From assembly GCF_025210165.1 (NCBI RefSeq), contig NZ_JAOASI010000055.1, positions 1-36,003 on the forward strand: a DNA stretch of 36,003 nt, in the 5' to 3' direction. A model generated the notes under the pieces. It saw only the letters and a program-made list of their open reading frames with translations, was not told where the DNA came from and made no database searches. This document shows positions 18,451-26,273 of the stretch, in pieces. The first letter of the stretch is position 1. Each line of letters begins with the position of its first letter. This DNA is from Tepidibacter sp. Its GTDB lineage: Bacteria; Bacillota; Clostridia; Peptostreptococcales; Peptostreptococcaceae. The translations under genes and the position numbers were made by a program.

Positions 18451-19976
18451 TTTTTAATATCATCCTCCCCAAATATCTCTTTTCTTTTATCATCTAATCT
18501 ATTCCTATTTCTTTTTGTATACATTTTCGGTCTTAAATTCATAGATGGGATAGGAGCTCTTACAATAGAATCTTTAAGATCTTTTAAATTCTCTCCAACA
18601 GAACACAATGGTTCTAAATAAGAAATTCCAAAACTTCTTAAATTTGCTAAGTTTATTAGCGTAACTAAAAATCCTAGTATTATTCCATAAAGACCTAGTA
18701 CAGATGCAAGAAGCATCAATACAAATCTAATAATTCTAAATCCTATTGCCATATTGTAGCTTGGTATTGCAAAAGAAGATATTGCAGTTATTGCTACTAT
18801 AATTACCATAAGAGGGCTCACTATTCCAGCTTGAACAGCAGCTTGACCTATTACAAGACCACCTACTATACCTATTGTAGACCCTATAGCTCTTGGGAGT
18901 CTAACCCCTGCTTCTCTTAACAACTCCAGTGTAGCTTCCATTATAAATGCCTCTGTAAATGCAGGAAATGGCACTCCTTGTCTTGTTGCCGCAAGGTATA
19001 CGGCAAGGTCTGTGGGCAGCATATCTGGATGATATGAGCTTATAGCAATATACATTGATGGCAAGAATAATGAAAATGCAGTTGCAACCAACCTTATAAT
19101 TCTTACAAAACTAGATATTATCCATCTCTCATAATAATCATCAGGAGATTGTAAAAATGTTGTAAGGGTGACAGGAACTATAAGGGCAAAAGGTGTATTA
19201 TCAACTAATATAGCAACTCTACCTTCATATAAAGATGCTGATACTACATCTGGTCTTTCTGTGTACTGTATCTGAGGGAACAAGGAGTAGCAATCATCTT
19301 CTATTAATTGCTCTACACCTCCACTTTCTTGAATCATGTCTATATCTATTTCCTCTAGTCTTTTTTCAACTTCTTTTAAAACGGTTTTATTAACTATATC
19401 TTCTACATATAGTATAGCTACATCCGTGTTTGATCTTTCTCCTAATGATACATTTTTTATTTTAAAATTTGTATCTCTTATTCTTCTTCTTACTAAAGAT
19501 GTATTAACTTTTAAAGTCTCTGTAAATCCGTCTCTGGGACCTCTTATAACAACCTCAGATTGAGGTTCTGATATTGAACGAGTTGGCCATCCCCTTGAAG
19601 ATAATACTATAGATTCCTCTACATTATCTATAAATAAAATAGTTTCTCCTGAAAGGATACTTTTGATACTTTCTTCAATTTTTTTTACTTCTTTTATTTC
19701 AGTTATTGCTATAGTTTTTTTCTGTATTAAATCTTTTATATTGTTTTTTACATCATTAGGCATTGATATCCTAGATGAAATCATTAAATTATTTAGTGCG
19801 AATTCACTAATAAGTGCTTTATCAGTCATACCATCTATGTATACAATAGCCATTTTACACTCATTCTCAATTCCAACATCAATCTCTCTTATAACTAAGT
19901 CATCACAATCTTGAAATTGTTCTTTTATAATATTCAGCTTATATTCGAGTTTATGCTCATCTTTTTTTATCTGCAT
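18447..19976 (-). CDS. spore germination receptor A subunit (GerA-type)
   Basis: This 509-residue protein belongs to the GerA family, which forms the oligomeric channel of the receptor and releases monovalent cations on germinant binding. The N-terminal cytosolic half contains SRGWPTRSISEPQSE and VRGPRDGFTETL-type segments and ends in NTPFALIVPVTLTTFLQSP. It is followed by the membrane half with about five or six helices and the EAFIMEATLELLREAGVRLP segment. The start lies 7 bases after AGGAGG, and that ribosome site overlaps the last codons of the small gene upstream. Length is typical. Confidence 0.95.
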   Translation of the reverse strand: MQIKKDEHKLEYKLNIIKEQFQDCDDLVIREIDVGIENECKMAIVYIDGMTDKALISEFALNNLMISSRISMPNDVKNNIKDLIQKKTIAITEIKEVKKIEESIKSILSGETILFIDNVEESIVLSSRGWPTRSISEPQSEVVIRGPRDGFTETLKVNTSLVRRRIRDTNFKIKNVSLGERSNTDVAILYVEDIVNKTVLKEVEKRLEEIDIDMIQESGGVEQLIEDDCYSLFPQIQYTERPDVVSASLYEGRVAILVDNTPFALIVPVTLTTFLQSPDDYYERWIISSFVRIIRLVATAFSLFLPSMYIAISSYHPDMLPTDLAVYLAATRQGVPFPAFTEAFIMEATLELLREAGVRLPRAIGSTIGIVGGLVIGQAAVQAGIVSPLMVIIVAITAISSFAIPSYNMAIGFRIIRFVLMLLASVLGLYGIILGFLVTLINLANLRSFGISYLEPLCSVGENLKDLKDSIVRAPIPSMNLRPKMYTKRNRNRLDDKRKEIFGEDDIKK

Positions 19977-19980
19977 ATTA

Positions 19981-20151
19981 TCACCTCCTATTTACGTAAT
20001 ATATAAAGTATCCAAATGACACCACAATATAGGATATTCCTATGAATTTAGATATATTGTATTCTTTGTTTAACTTCTTTTTTTTCAAAACATTACAATC
20101 CCATATCAAAAGATATATACCTATTACTAAAAACAAACTAATTAAATACAT
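19981..20151 (-). CDS. small two-helix membrane protein heading the ger operon (D-subunit-like)
   Basis: This 56-residue ORF runs from ATG at 20151 to TGA at 19981. It begins MYLISLFLVIGIYLLIWD and ends SYIVVSFGYFIYYVNRR. Two hydrophobic helices (about residues 2-17 and 36-53) flank a basic loop (KKKKLNK), which predicts both ends on the same side. AGGAGTTGAGAAG precedes the ATG. Its last two codons (AGG AGG) plus TGA form the SD of gerA, so translation of the two is almost certainly linked. Small 2TM proteins called D subunits are known beside Ger receptors in Bacillus and modulate germination; I infer a similar role here from size, topology and position. The whole ORF is in the same frame and unbroken. 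Confidence 0.8.
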   Translation of the reverse strand: MYLISLFLVIGIYLLIWDCNVLKKKKLNKEYNISKFIGISYIVVSFGYFIYYVNRR

Positions 20152-20190
20152 CTTCTCAACTCCTATAAAAATTCGTCTACCGATTAAATC

Positions 20191-20197
20191 TAGTATG
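20191..20197 (-). promoter_or_regulatory. candidate forespore sigma (G/F-like) -10 element for the ger operon
   Basis: On the minus strand CATACTA lies 40-46 bases before the ATG of the small membrane gene. It matches the CATnnTA -10 pattern of sigma G. No convincing -35 was found at the proper spacing, so this is a weak call supported mainly by the known sigma G control of ger operons. Confidence 0.3.
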
Positions 20198-20264
20198 TTT
20201 ATATATAATTTTTCCCAAAACTCAATTTAAATACATAAAAATGATATAAGTTCTTAAATAAAGC

Positions 20265-20302
20265 AAAAAAAATAAAAGTCCTAAAATTTTAGGACTTTTA
20301 TT
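20265..20302 (-). terminator. rho-independent terminator of gntR
   Basis: Arms at 20271-20286 and 20287-20302 form a perfect hairpin (AATAAAAGTCCTAAAA and its complement), with the centre serving as loop. It is followed by a T-run on the minus strand. It ends the ispE-gntR unit and isolates the ger operon. Confidence 0.92.
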
Positions 20303-20984
20303 TTTCACAATTCTTTCTTCTAGATTTCTCTATTATGAAGTTTTGAGCATTTTCTATATGTGTAGTAGATCTTTGCATAGCTTCTTTAGAATTTCTATTA
20401 TATATAGCTTCTATTATATCCTCATGTTCCTTTACTAAGTTTTTAGAAGTATCATAATCAGATATATATGTTACTCTGAATCTATAAACCTGCTCTCTTA
20501 AAGAGTTATTTATTTGAATAAGTTTTTGATTGTTTGTTGAATTGAATATAAGATCATGTAGTTCTATATCCTTTTTAACCATCATATCTATATCTCCGTT
20601 TTCTAAGCTTTTCTTGAACTGATATGATATAAGTTCTAATCTTTCTAAGTCTTCATCTGTCATTCTCTCAGCTGCTACAGATGCTGCAAGTCCTTCTAGA
20701 GCTCCTCTTATTTCTAAAACTTCTATTATATCCTTTAAGGATACATCTGCAACATATGCTCCTTTTCTAGGAAGCATAACTACTAATCCTTCTAATTCTA
20801 ACTTCCTAATAGCTTCTCTAACTGGCGTTCTACTAACCCCTAACTGTTCAGCCAACTGAACCTCCATAAGCCTTTGTGCAGGTTCTAGTTTTCCTTTTAG
20901 TATTGATTCTCTTAAATACTCAAATACTATCTCCCTCAAAGGTTTGTAATTTTCTAATTTTAATTTTTCCAAGTTATCCTTCAA
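20298..20984 (-). CDS. GntR-family transcriptional regulator (FadR/FCD subfamily)
   Basis: This protein of about 228 residues has an N-terminal winged helix: PLREIVFEYLRESILKGKLE, then AEQLGVSRTPVREAIRKLEL, the recognition helix. The all-helical C-terminal FCD domain (about 85-225) has scattered His and Asp residues that bind metal or a small acid in relatives. Its target and ligand are unknown. Two TTG codons are possible starts. TTG at 20990 is only 2 bases from GGGAGG, whereas TTG at 20984 is 8 bases away and was chosen. The start lies inside ispE (overlap about 11 bases), so the two are translated together. Confidence 0.93.
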   Translation of the reverse strand: MKDNLEKLKLENYKPLREIVFEYLRESILKGKLEPAQRLMEVQLAEQLGVSRTPVREAIRKLELEGLVVMLPRKGAYVADVSLKDIIEVLEIRGALEGLAASVAAERMTDEDLERLELISYQFKKSLENGDIDMMVKKDIELHDLIFNSTNNQKLIQINNSLREQVYRFRVTYISDYDTSKNLVKEHEDIIEAIYNRNSKEAMQRSTTHIENAQNFIIEKSRRKNCEK

Positions 20985-21849
20985 TTTCAATTCCTCCCTT
21001 ATAAGTATTCACTAAATATGTTTGCTCGTATAGTTGTTTTAATTCTTCCTTTGCCATTTGTGCATAATCCAAACTATCAAATATTCCAAATACAGTTGGA
21101 CCACTTCCACTCATCATAGAACCTAAGGCCTTATGTTCTATCATTTTTTTCTTTATTTGTTTTATTTGTACATACTTATTTTCAGTTACACTCTCAAGTA
21201 CATTAGCCATATTATAAGCTAAAGCTTGTACATCATTTTTCTCAAGATTATTCAATATATTTCCTGTATTAGGCCTTTTAGATACGTTATTCATATCTAA
21301 ATTTTGATATACCCATTTTGTAGAAACTAGTATATCTGGTTTACATATAAGTATTTTAACATTCTCTAAATTTTTTGTTTTGGTAAGCTCTTCTCCTATA
21401 CCTCTAGCTACTGCAGCTCCTCCTAATATGCAAAAAGGGACATCTGCTCCAAGTTTTAACCCAAGTTCCATAAGCTCTTCTTGAGTTAATTGTAAATCCC
21501 ATTTTTTATTAAGTCCAACTAAAACAGCAGCAGCATTTGTACTTCCTCCCGCTAATCCAGCAGCTACTGGTATATTCTTGTTTATTGTTATTTTCACACC
21601 TTTATTTATATTAAATTTTTGCTTTATGAAATCAGCAGCCTTATAAGCTATGTTCGTAGAATCAGTTGGTACATTTTTATTATTGCACTCTATAATTATA
21701 CCAGTTTTAATTTCTTCTATATTTACATTATCATATAAATCTATACTTTGCATAATCATTTCTACTAAGTGGTAACTATCCGCTCTTTTTCCGAGTACAT
21801 CTATTGATAAATTAATTTTTGCTCTACATTTTAAATTCAAGCTTTTCAT
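20974..21849 (-). CDS. ispE: 4-diphosphocytidyl-2-C-methyl-D-erythritol kinase
   Basis: IspE phosphorylates CDP-ME in the non-mevalonate route to isoprenoids. This GHMP kinase of 291 residues has the start RAKINLSIDVLGKRADSYH, the ATP loop PVAAGLAGGSTNAAAVL at about residues 94-110, and the C-terminal GSMMSGSGPTVFGIF. Length is normal. The ATG follows TAGGAGGAATAT. It is coupled to the downstream gntR gene by overlap. In Clostridia this ispE-gntR pairing is common, from memory. Confidence 0.96.
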   Translation of the reverse strand: MKSLNLKCRAKINLSIDVLGKRADSYHLVEMIMQSIDLYDNVNIEEIKTGIIIECNNKNVPTDSTNIAYKAADFIKQKFNINKGVKITINKNIPVAAGLAGGSTNAAAVLVGLNKKWDLQLTQEELMELGLKLGADVPFCILGGAAVARGIGEELTKTKNLENVKILICKPDILVSTKWVYQNLDMNNVSKRPNTGNILNNLEKNDVQALAYNMANVLESVTENKYVQIKQIKKKMIEHKALGSMMSGSGPTVFGIFDSLDYAQMAKEELKQLYEQTYLVNTYKGGIEIEG

Positions 21850-21923
21850 ATATTCCTCCTAATTACTATTCTAAAATGCAAATCTAATTATATTATATAT
21901 TATAAGATAGTTCATATAAAGGT

Positions 21924-21961
21924 AAAAAAGTCTCAATGCCAAAATGACATCGAGACTTTTT
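21924..21961 (-). terminator. rho-independent terminator of sipL
   Basis: Arms AAAAAGTCTCAATG (21925-21938) and CATCGAGACTTTTT (21948-21961) pair with one non-Watson-Crick position and a 9-base loop. A T-run follows on the minus strand, directly after the sipL stop. Confidence 0.9.
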
Positions 21962-21965
21962 ATCT

Positions 21966-23516
21966 TTATATATCTAATGTTAATTTCTTTTCTATTATTA
22001 AATATTGACCTTCTTTTAAAGACTCTTCTTCATTCATATCATTGGTTTGAGCAATCTCAAGTGCTGTTGTATTATATCTTTTTGCTACATCCCAAAGAGT
22101 ATCATTTTCTTTGGCTATATATATAGTTATGCTCGGTCTTGATGAAGAGTCTATATCTCCTATGATTTCTCCATTCATTATAAATGAACTCTTCATATCC
22201 TCTACTATTTCGAATCTAGTTTTTCCTTTTATTTTTAATTCAACTTCATTGTTTTTTGCACTATAATTTATACTATCTATACATATATTTGAGTAAGGTT
22301 TCATACTATCATGGATATTACTTAAGTCTAGAGATTGTTTAAATGGTATTTCCTCACTCATGCTATACACTGGTCTTAAGCCTTCTTCAGGAGTGTATAA
22401 TATATCAACATGTATTATACCTTCTATATTCATTTTTTCTTCTATAATAAAATTATCTGTTATAAATAACTTTGAATCTACATTCAATATTTCTTTAATT
22501 TGTATATCGTCTTTATCATTTTGTATAACTTCATTTATTATAAAGTCATCTTCTCCAAAATTAACTATTTTATTCAAGTTAAAGTTCTTATCTTCAAGCT
22601 TTAAATCTTTATATGGACAATAAGCATCTTGAAGAGTTTCTTTAACTATATTCTCTGATATTTTAACATTTGTATTAACAGTTGCATCTATTTCTAAAAG
22701 ATTAGTTTTTCCTGAATCATCATCTTTTAAATTAAATTTAAAGTCTGCTAAGTTCATATAAGAATCTTCTTTCATTCCCTGCATAACTCCAGCTACTTCT
22801 ATAAACTGTGTAAACTCTATAGAATTAGGTCTTAACTTATTCATATCTCCTTCTTTATTTAATACAATAGGGTTAAGTTCAATTACTCCTCCTAATATGA
22901 CTTTGTTATCTGATAATCTAGTTTCTTTTAATAATACCTTTGGATTTAATGATAGTATATCACTAATATCTTCATTTTCTCCCAAATTTATTATTTCTTT
23001 AACTATTGCCTCTGATTTTTCAATTCCTATTACATCATCATAGTATATTTCTTTTTTACTAGTTTGTATATCATCAATTCCAATTATATCTCTTATTATA
23101 TCTACTTTTTCCCTTGAAAATAGACTCCCTGTAATATTTACTAAACAACCTAGTTTTATTTTTCTTTCATTTATTATGCTACAGTCTATATGCTCTATAT
23201 TGCTTATTAAAATACTCTTCATATCTGATGAAATATCTTCTTTTTCTATTGCCTCATTTATATCTATTTTTCCACTTAAATTTGTAACCTGTTTATCTTG
23301 AGTTATATAGATTGTGTTGTAGTTTAATTCTCCTCTTAATATTATTTTTCCTTGCATCAATTCTTCTTTCTTTAAAGATATGTAAGCCTCTGTCTTTACT
23401 ATTTCAAAAACATCATCTTTTGTATCAGGTACTAAAATCTCAGATTCTAAAAAAGTTTGAAATCTTCCAAAATCACGTCTATTGTCTATCTTTATTATAT
23501 CCTTTATTAAATCCAT
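21966..23516 (-). CDS. sipL: SipL-like spore coat morphogenesis protein (DUF3794 repeats plus LysM)
   Basis: This 516-residue protein resembles SipL, which in C. difficile binds SpoIVA through its LysM domain and is needed for coat assembly around the forespore. The body consists of repeated DUF3794/SPOCS-type beta-rich units; each contains a hydrophobic strand before an acidic segment, as in DVFEIVKTEAYI and LKIKGKTRFEIVEDMK. A single C-terminal LysM domain (about 466-511) has YIAKENDTLWDVAKRYN and EGQYLIIEKKL. It has no signal peptide, as expected for a mother-cell protein. The ATG follows GGGGGGAAAAGG. It lies between ispE and veg, the arrangement recalled for C. difficile. Confidence 0.9.
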   Translation of the reverse strand: MDLIKDIIKIDNRRDFGRFQTFLESEILVPDTKDDVFEIVKTEAYISLKKEELMQGKIILRGELNYNTIYITQDKQVTNLSGKIDINEAIEKEDISSDMKSILISNIEHIDCSIINERKIKLGCLVNITGSLFSREKVDIIRDIIGIDDIQTSKKEIYYDDVIGIEKSEAIVKEIINLGENEDISDILSLNPKVLLKETRLSDNKVILGGVIELNPIVLNKEGDMNKLRPNSIEFTQFIEVAGVMQGMKEDSYMNLADFKFNLKDDDSGKTNLLEIDATVNTNVKISENIVKETLQDAYCPYKDLKLEDKNFNLNKIVNFGEDDFIINEVIQNDKDDIQIKEILNVDSKLFITDNFIIEEKMNIEGIIHVDILYTPEEGLRPVYSMSEEIPFKQSLDLSNIHDSMKPYSNICIDSINYSAKNNEVELKIKGKTRFEIVEDMKSSFIMNGEIIGDIDSSSRPSITIYIAKENDTLWDVAKRYNTTALEIAQTNDMNEEESLKEGQYLIIEKKLTLDI

Positions 23517-23575
23517 CCTTTTCCCCCCTAGTTAAATATATACAAATATCACATTATTATTATATTTAACTAAAT

Positions 23576-23608
23576 CAAAAAAAATTCCATCTATTTTTAG
23601 ATGGAATT
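23576..23608 (-). terminator. rho-independent terminator of veg
   Basis: Arms AATTCCATCT (23583-23592) and AGATGGAATT (23599-23608) are perfect with a 6-base loop. They overlap the veg stop codon and are followed by a run of eight T on the minus strand. Veg is thus a single-gene unit. Confidence 0.93.
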
Positions 23609-23864
23609 AAGATACACTCATATTTTCACTTGTGCAAATTTGAAGTTTAACAGTAGATGTCAAGACATCCGAATAACTATAAGATACTCTAGTACAATTG
23701 CTATCATTTATTTTTACTACAAATATACTAGGGTACGTATTTTCTAAGATTCCTTTTTTAACGATCATCTTTTTTCTGCCTTTATTAGCTCTTAGAACTA
23801 CGTTCTTTCCAACATGTTTTTCTATATCTTTTCTTATCTGATCCAAAGTGTGTTTCGTAGCCAA
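23607..23864 (-). CDS. veg: Veg protein
   Basis: This 85-residue protein matches the Veg family: TLDQIRKDIEKHVGKNVVLRANKGRKK at the start, then GILENTYPSIFVVKI and the RVSYSYSDVLT segment. In Bacillus, veg is highly transcribed and has been linked to biofilm matrix expression; its biochemical role is unclear. The start is TTG, preceded by GAAGGTGATTT. It has its own terminator and lies between the SpoIID-amidase gene and sipL, in the conserved yabG-veg-sipL-ispE neighbourhood. Confidence 0.95.
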   Translation of the reverse strand: MATKHTLDQIRKDIEKHVGKNVVLRANKGRKKMIVKKGILENTYPSIFVVKINDSNCTRVSYSYSDVLTSTVKLQICTSENMSVS

Positions 23865-23934
23865 AAAATCACCTTCTTCTCCATTGTATATTTACATAAT
23901 ATCACATTTAAACATATATGTCAAATATATAAAA

Positions 23935-25254
23935 TTATATTTTATCTATTTTCGTGTTTGATGTCAATATATTATTTTCATAATACTCAAGTATACTATA
24001 CACTATATTCTCAGCTATATTATTAATAAACTTATCATCAACCAAAAGTTCTGATTCTAAGGGGTTGGATATATACCCTAATTCACAATATATACCATTG
24101 CAACCACTTTCTTTTAGTATATATATTCTTCCTTCTTTTACTCCTCTATTTTTTATATTCATGTTCTTTTTTAGATTACTTAGTATATTTTTTCCTATTA
24201 ATTCTCCTATTATATCACCCCAATAATATATAGCTTCTGCTCCACTTACTCCTTCGAATTTAGATTTATTTAAATGTATACTAATCAAAAAATCAGGATT
24301 AGACTCTTTAATCATTTTTATTCTCTTATCTAAGGATATATATTCATCAATTGATCTAGATAAACTTACACAAGCACCTAATTTTTCTAGCTTTTCTTTT
24401 AACTTTAAGGTAACTTCTAGTGAAACCTCTTTTTCCATTAACAAGCTATTAATATAGCCTGTATCCTCTCCTCCATGTCCAGCATCTATAAATATTTTTT
24501 TATTTTTAAGAGGCAAATCTAAATCAAAATCATCTAACTTTTGTAATTCAATATTTGTATAATAATAATTCAAGATCTTTTCATAATCCCAGTTATTTTT
24601 TGCTTTTTCATTAGCTCCATATTGGCAAAGTCCCAATCCGTGACCTATACCCTTTGTATAAAATCTTATTTTCATAGGTCTAAATCCAAATCTAGAAGAA
24701 TCTAAATTCAAGTTTTGACTAAATATATTACCCTTAACCTTTTCATTAAAAACAAGTATATTCTCTACTCTATTTCCATTAGTTTTTCCTAAAATTTTCA
24801 ACATGTTATTTATAGAAAAATCATTCATTAGATTTTCAGACATATTACATTCAAATATTGATTCAAGCTCTTCTAAATCAATATCTACTATATTTTCTGA
24901 TTCTTTATTTTTCATACATTCATCACAAGTAACTCCTCTTAAATAATCTATTTTTGTATTTAATAAATACTCGCTATTTTCTGTACTTCCTCCACAGCAT
25001 ATGTGGTAATATGCACAAATGGGAGAATTATTAAACATTATAACTAAATTATGTGTATTATCAACAGCTTTAAGTGCCTTGTCACATATATCTTCTATAT
25101 TAAATTCTTCTTTTTTAAAATTTCCATCTGATATATGCCTTAATATATTTGTTCTCTCTATAATAGCTTGACACATAATAGCCTGTATATGGAATTGTTG
25201 TGAAATATTTTTTGATACTCTATATGCTATAAGATTCCTAAATTCTCTATCCAT
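23935..25254 (-). CDS. SpoIID-like domain fused to N-acetylmuramoyl-L-alanine amidase (Amidase_3)
   Basis: This 439-residue protein has two cell-wall domains. Residues 1-240 are SpoIID/LytB-like: CQAIIERTNIL near 28-38, YYHICCGGSTENSEYL (82-97) with Cys110/Cys113 following, and GIGHGLGLCQYGA (202-214), a family signature. Residues 250-430 are an Amidase_3 domain with the zinc and catalytic residues in place: His260 (DAGHGG), Glu274, His327 (SIHL) and Glu391 (CELGYISNP). No signal peptide is seen. The ORF is open further upstream. The ATG at 25254 was chosen because AGAGGTGATACT precedes it and it then clears the yabG stop by 10 bases. Inference: a sporulation enzyme acting on septal or cortex peptidoglycan, with the SpoIID part possibly inactive, because Gln24 seems to replace the catalytic Glu. 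Confidence 0.88.
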   Translation of the reverse strand: MDREFRNLIAYRVSKNISQQFHIQAIMCQAIIERTNILRHISDGNFKKEEFNIEDICDKALKAVDNTHNLVIMFNNSPICAYYHICCGGSTENSEYLLNTKIDYLRGVTCDECMKNKESENIVDIDLEELESIFECNMSENLMNDFSINNMLKILGKTNGNRVENILVFNEKVKGNIFSQNLNLDSSRFGFRPMKIRFYTKGIGHGLGLCQYGANEKAKNNWDYEKILNYYYTNIELQKLDDFDLDLPLKNKKIFIDAGHGGEDTGYINSLLMEKEVSLEVTLKLKEKLEKLGACVSLSRSIDEYISLDKRIKMIKESNPDFLISIHLNKSKFEGVSGAEAIYYWGDIIGELIGKNILSNLKKNMNIKNRGVKEGRIYILKESGCNGIYCELGYISNPLESELLVDDKFINNIAENIVYSILEYYENNILTSNTKIDKI

Positions 25255-25264
25255 AGTATCACCT

Positions 25265-26098
25265 CTATTCATATAGAGATTTAGGTAATCCAGACCTATA
25301 CTTTCCTCTTGTCTCAAAACCACCTACACCTTTTATTCCAGTTATAGTATTTTGGAAAACTTCTTCAAGATGCATTACTCTATCAATCCTCGTGTAAGCT
25401 ATTTTCTCTACTATCAAAACAGGGTCTAAGCAGTGTATTAATATTCTATTAGGTGAACTTGCAAAATTTGCTCCTGCATTTAATATAGCTTCATAGTTCG
25501 ATTGACATGCCCCTGCAAAAATAACAAGTTCATCCATAGCATTTTCATATTTTCTAGCTTCAAGGACTGCCTTTATAAAATTTTTAGAATTTCTATAATT
25601 ATTTAAATCCTTAATATCATTATTAGAATTTAATATAGAATCATGGCCTGTAATAACAAGTATATCTGGTGAATGTTCCTTTAAAAGCTCTCCCACTACT
25701 TTATATTGGTCTGATTCTGCAACCACCTTGCCTACAGCTTCAATGTCTAGCTTTTTATAAGCCTCTAAGCATATTTTTAGATATTCACCATCTCCATCTA
25801 GATGAAGTACCTTTCCTGGTCTCCCAAAGCCATTTCTATAATTCTTTTTTTGCTTATCACTTCTATTTTTTACGGCTCGTGTTAGCAGATTTTCTATTTG
25901 TCTATTAAAAACATATTGTCTAAAATCCTGTTGACCTACCTTTTCTAAATCATCTATAGATGAATCTGCCAAAAGCCTAAAATCTATACCTTTTAAAACA
26001 ACTTGTTTTTTTCTATTTTTACTTTCTAAAATATCTGTTATCCTAAACAAAACATCTTTTCCATGTGATTTTCTAACAACTAAATCTCCTATCTTCAT
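25265..26098 (-). CDS. yabG: sporulation-specific protease YabG
   Basis: YabG is a mother-cell cysteine protease (MEROPS U57) that trims coat proteins. In C. difficile it also processes germination proteins such as CspBA. The 277-residue protein has the family start KIGDLVVRKSHGKDVLF, then VLHLDGDGEYLKICL. Candidate catalytic residues are His152 in TGHD and Cys198 in FAGACQS, in line with the His/Cys pair reported for relatives. The ATG follows GCAGGAGGAATAAG. It heads a unit with the SpoIID-amidase gene and has a good sigma-K-type promoter upstream. Confidence 0.94.
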   Translation of the reverse strand: MKIGDLVVRKSHGKDVLFRITDILESKNRKKQVVLKGIDFRLLADSSIDDLEKVGQQDFRQYVFNRQIENLLTRAVKNRSDKQKKNYRNGFGRPGKVLHLDGDGEYLKICLEAYKKLDIEAVGKVVAESDQYKVVGELLKEHSPDILVITGHDSILNSNNDIKDLNNYRNSKNFIKAVLEARKYENAMDELVIFAGACQSNYEAILNAGANFASSPNRILIHCLDPVLIVEKIAYTRIDRVMHLEEVFQNTITGIKGVGGFETRGKYRSGLPKSLYE

Positions 26099-26127
26099 CT
26101 TATTCCTCCTGCCTAGTGGGATTACTA

Positions 26128-26155
26128 TATTTTATGTTTGCAAAAAAATAATGTT
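26128..26155 (-). promoter_or_regulatory. sigma-K-type promoter of yabG
   Basis: On the minus strand AAC (26153-26155) is followed after 16 bases by CATAAAATA (26128-26136). This fits the sigma K pattern of AC near -35 and CATAnnnTA at -10. It lies 30-58 bases before the yabG ATG. yabG is known as a sigma K gene in Bacillus, which supports the match. Confidence 0.7.
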
Positions 26156-26273
26156 CCCACTACTAAGAAAGATTAAAATTTAATAAGGTATCCTCAAAAC
26201 AAAAATGTTATAATTTAACATGTGCATGAGTGCATAAATAACCAAAATTATATAATAAAAGGAGATGATTTTT

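Noticed and set aside
20042-20230. Plus-strand ORF of 62 residues upstream of gerA
   Set aside because: It is the reverse complement of the real small membrane gene at 19981-20151 and has no ribosome site.
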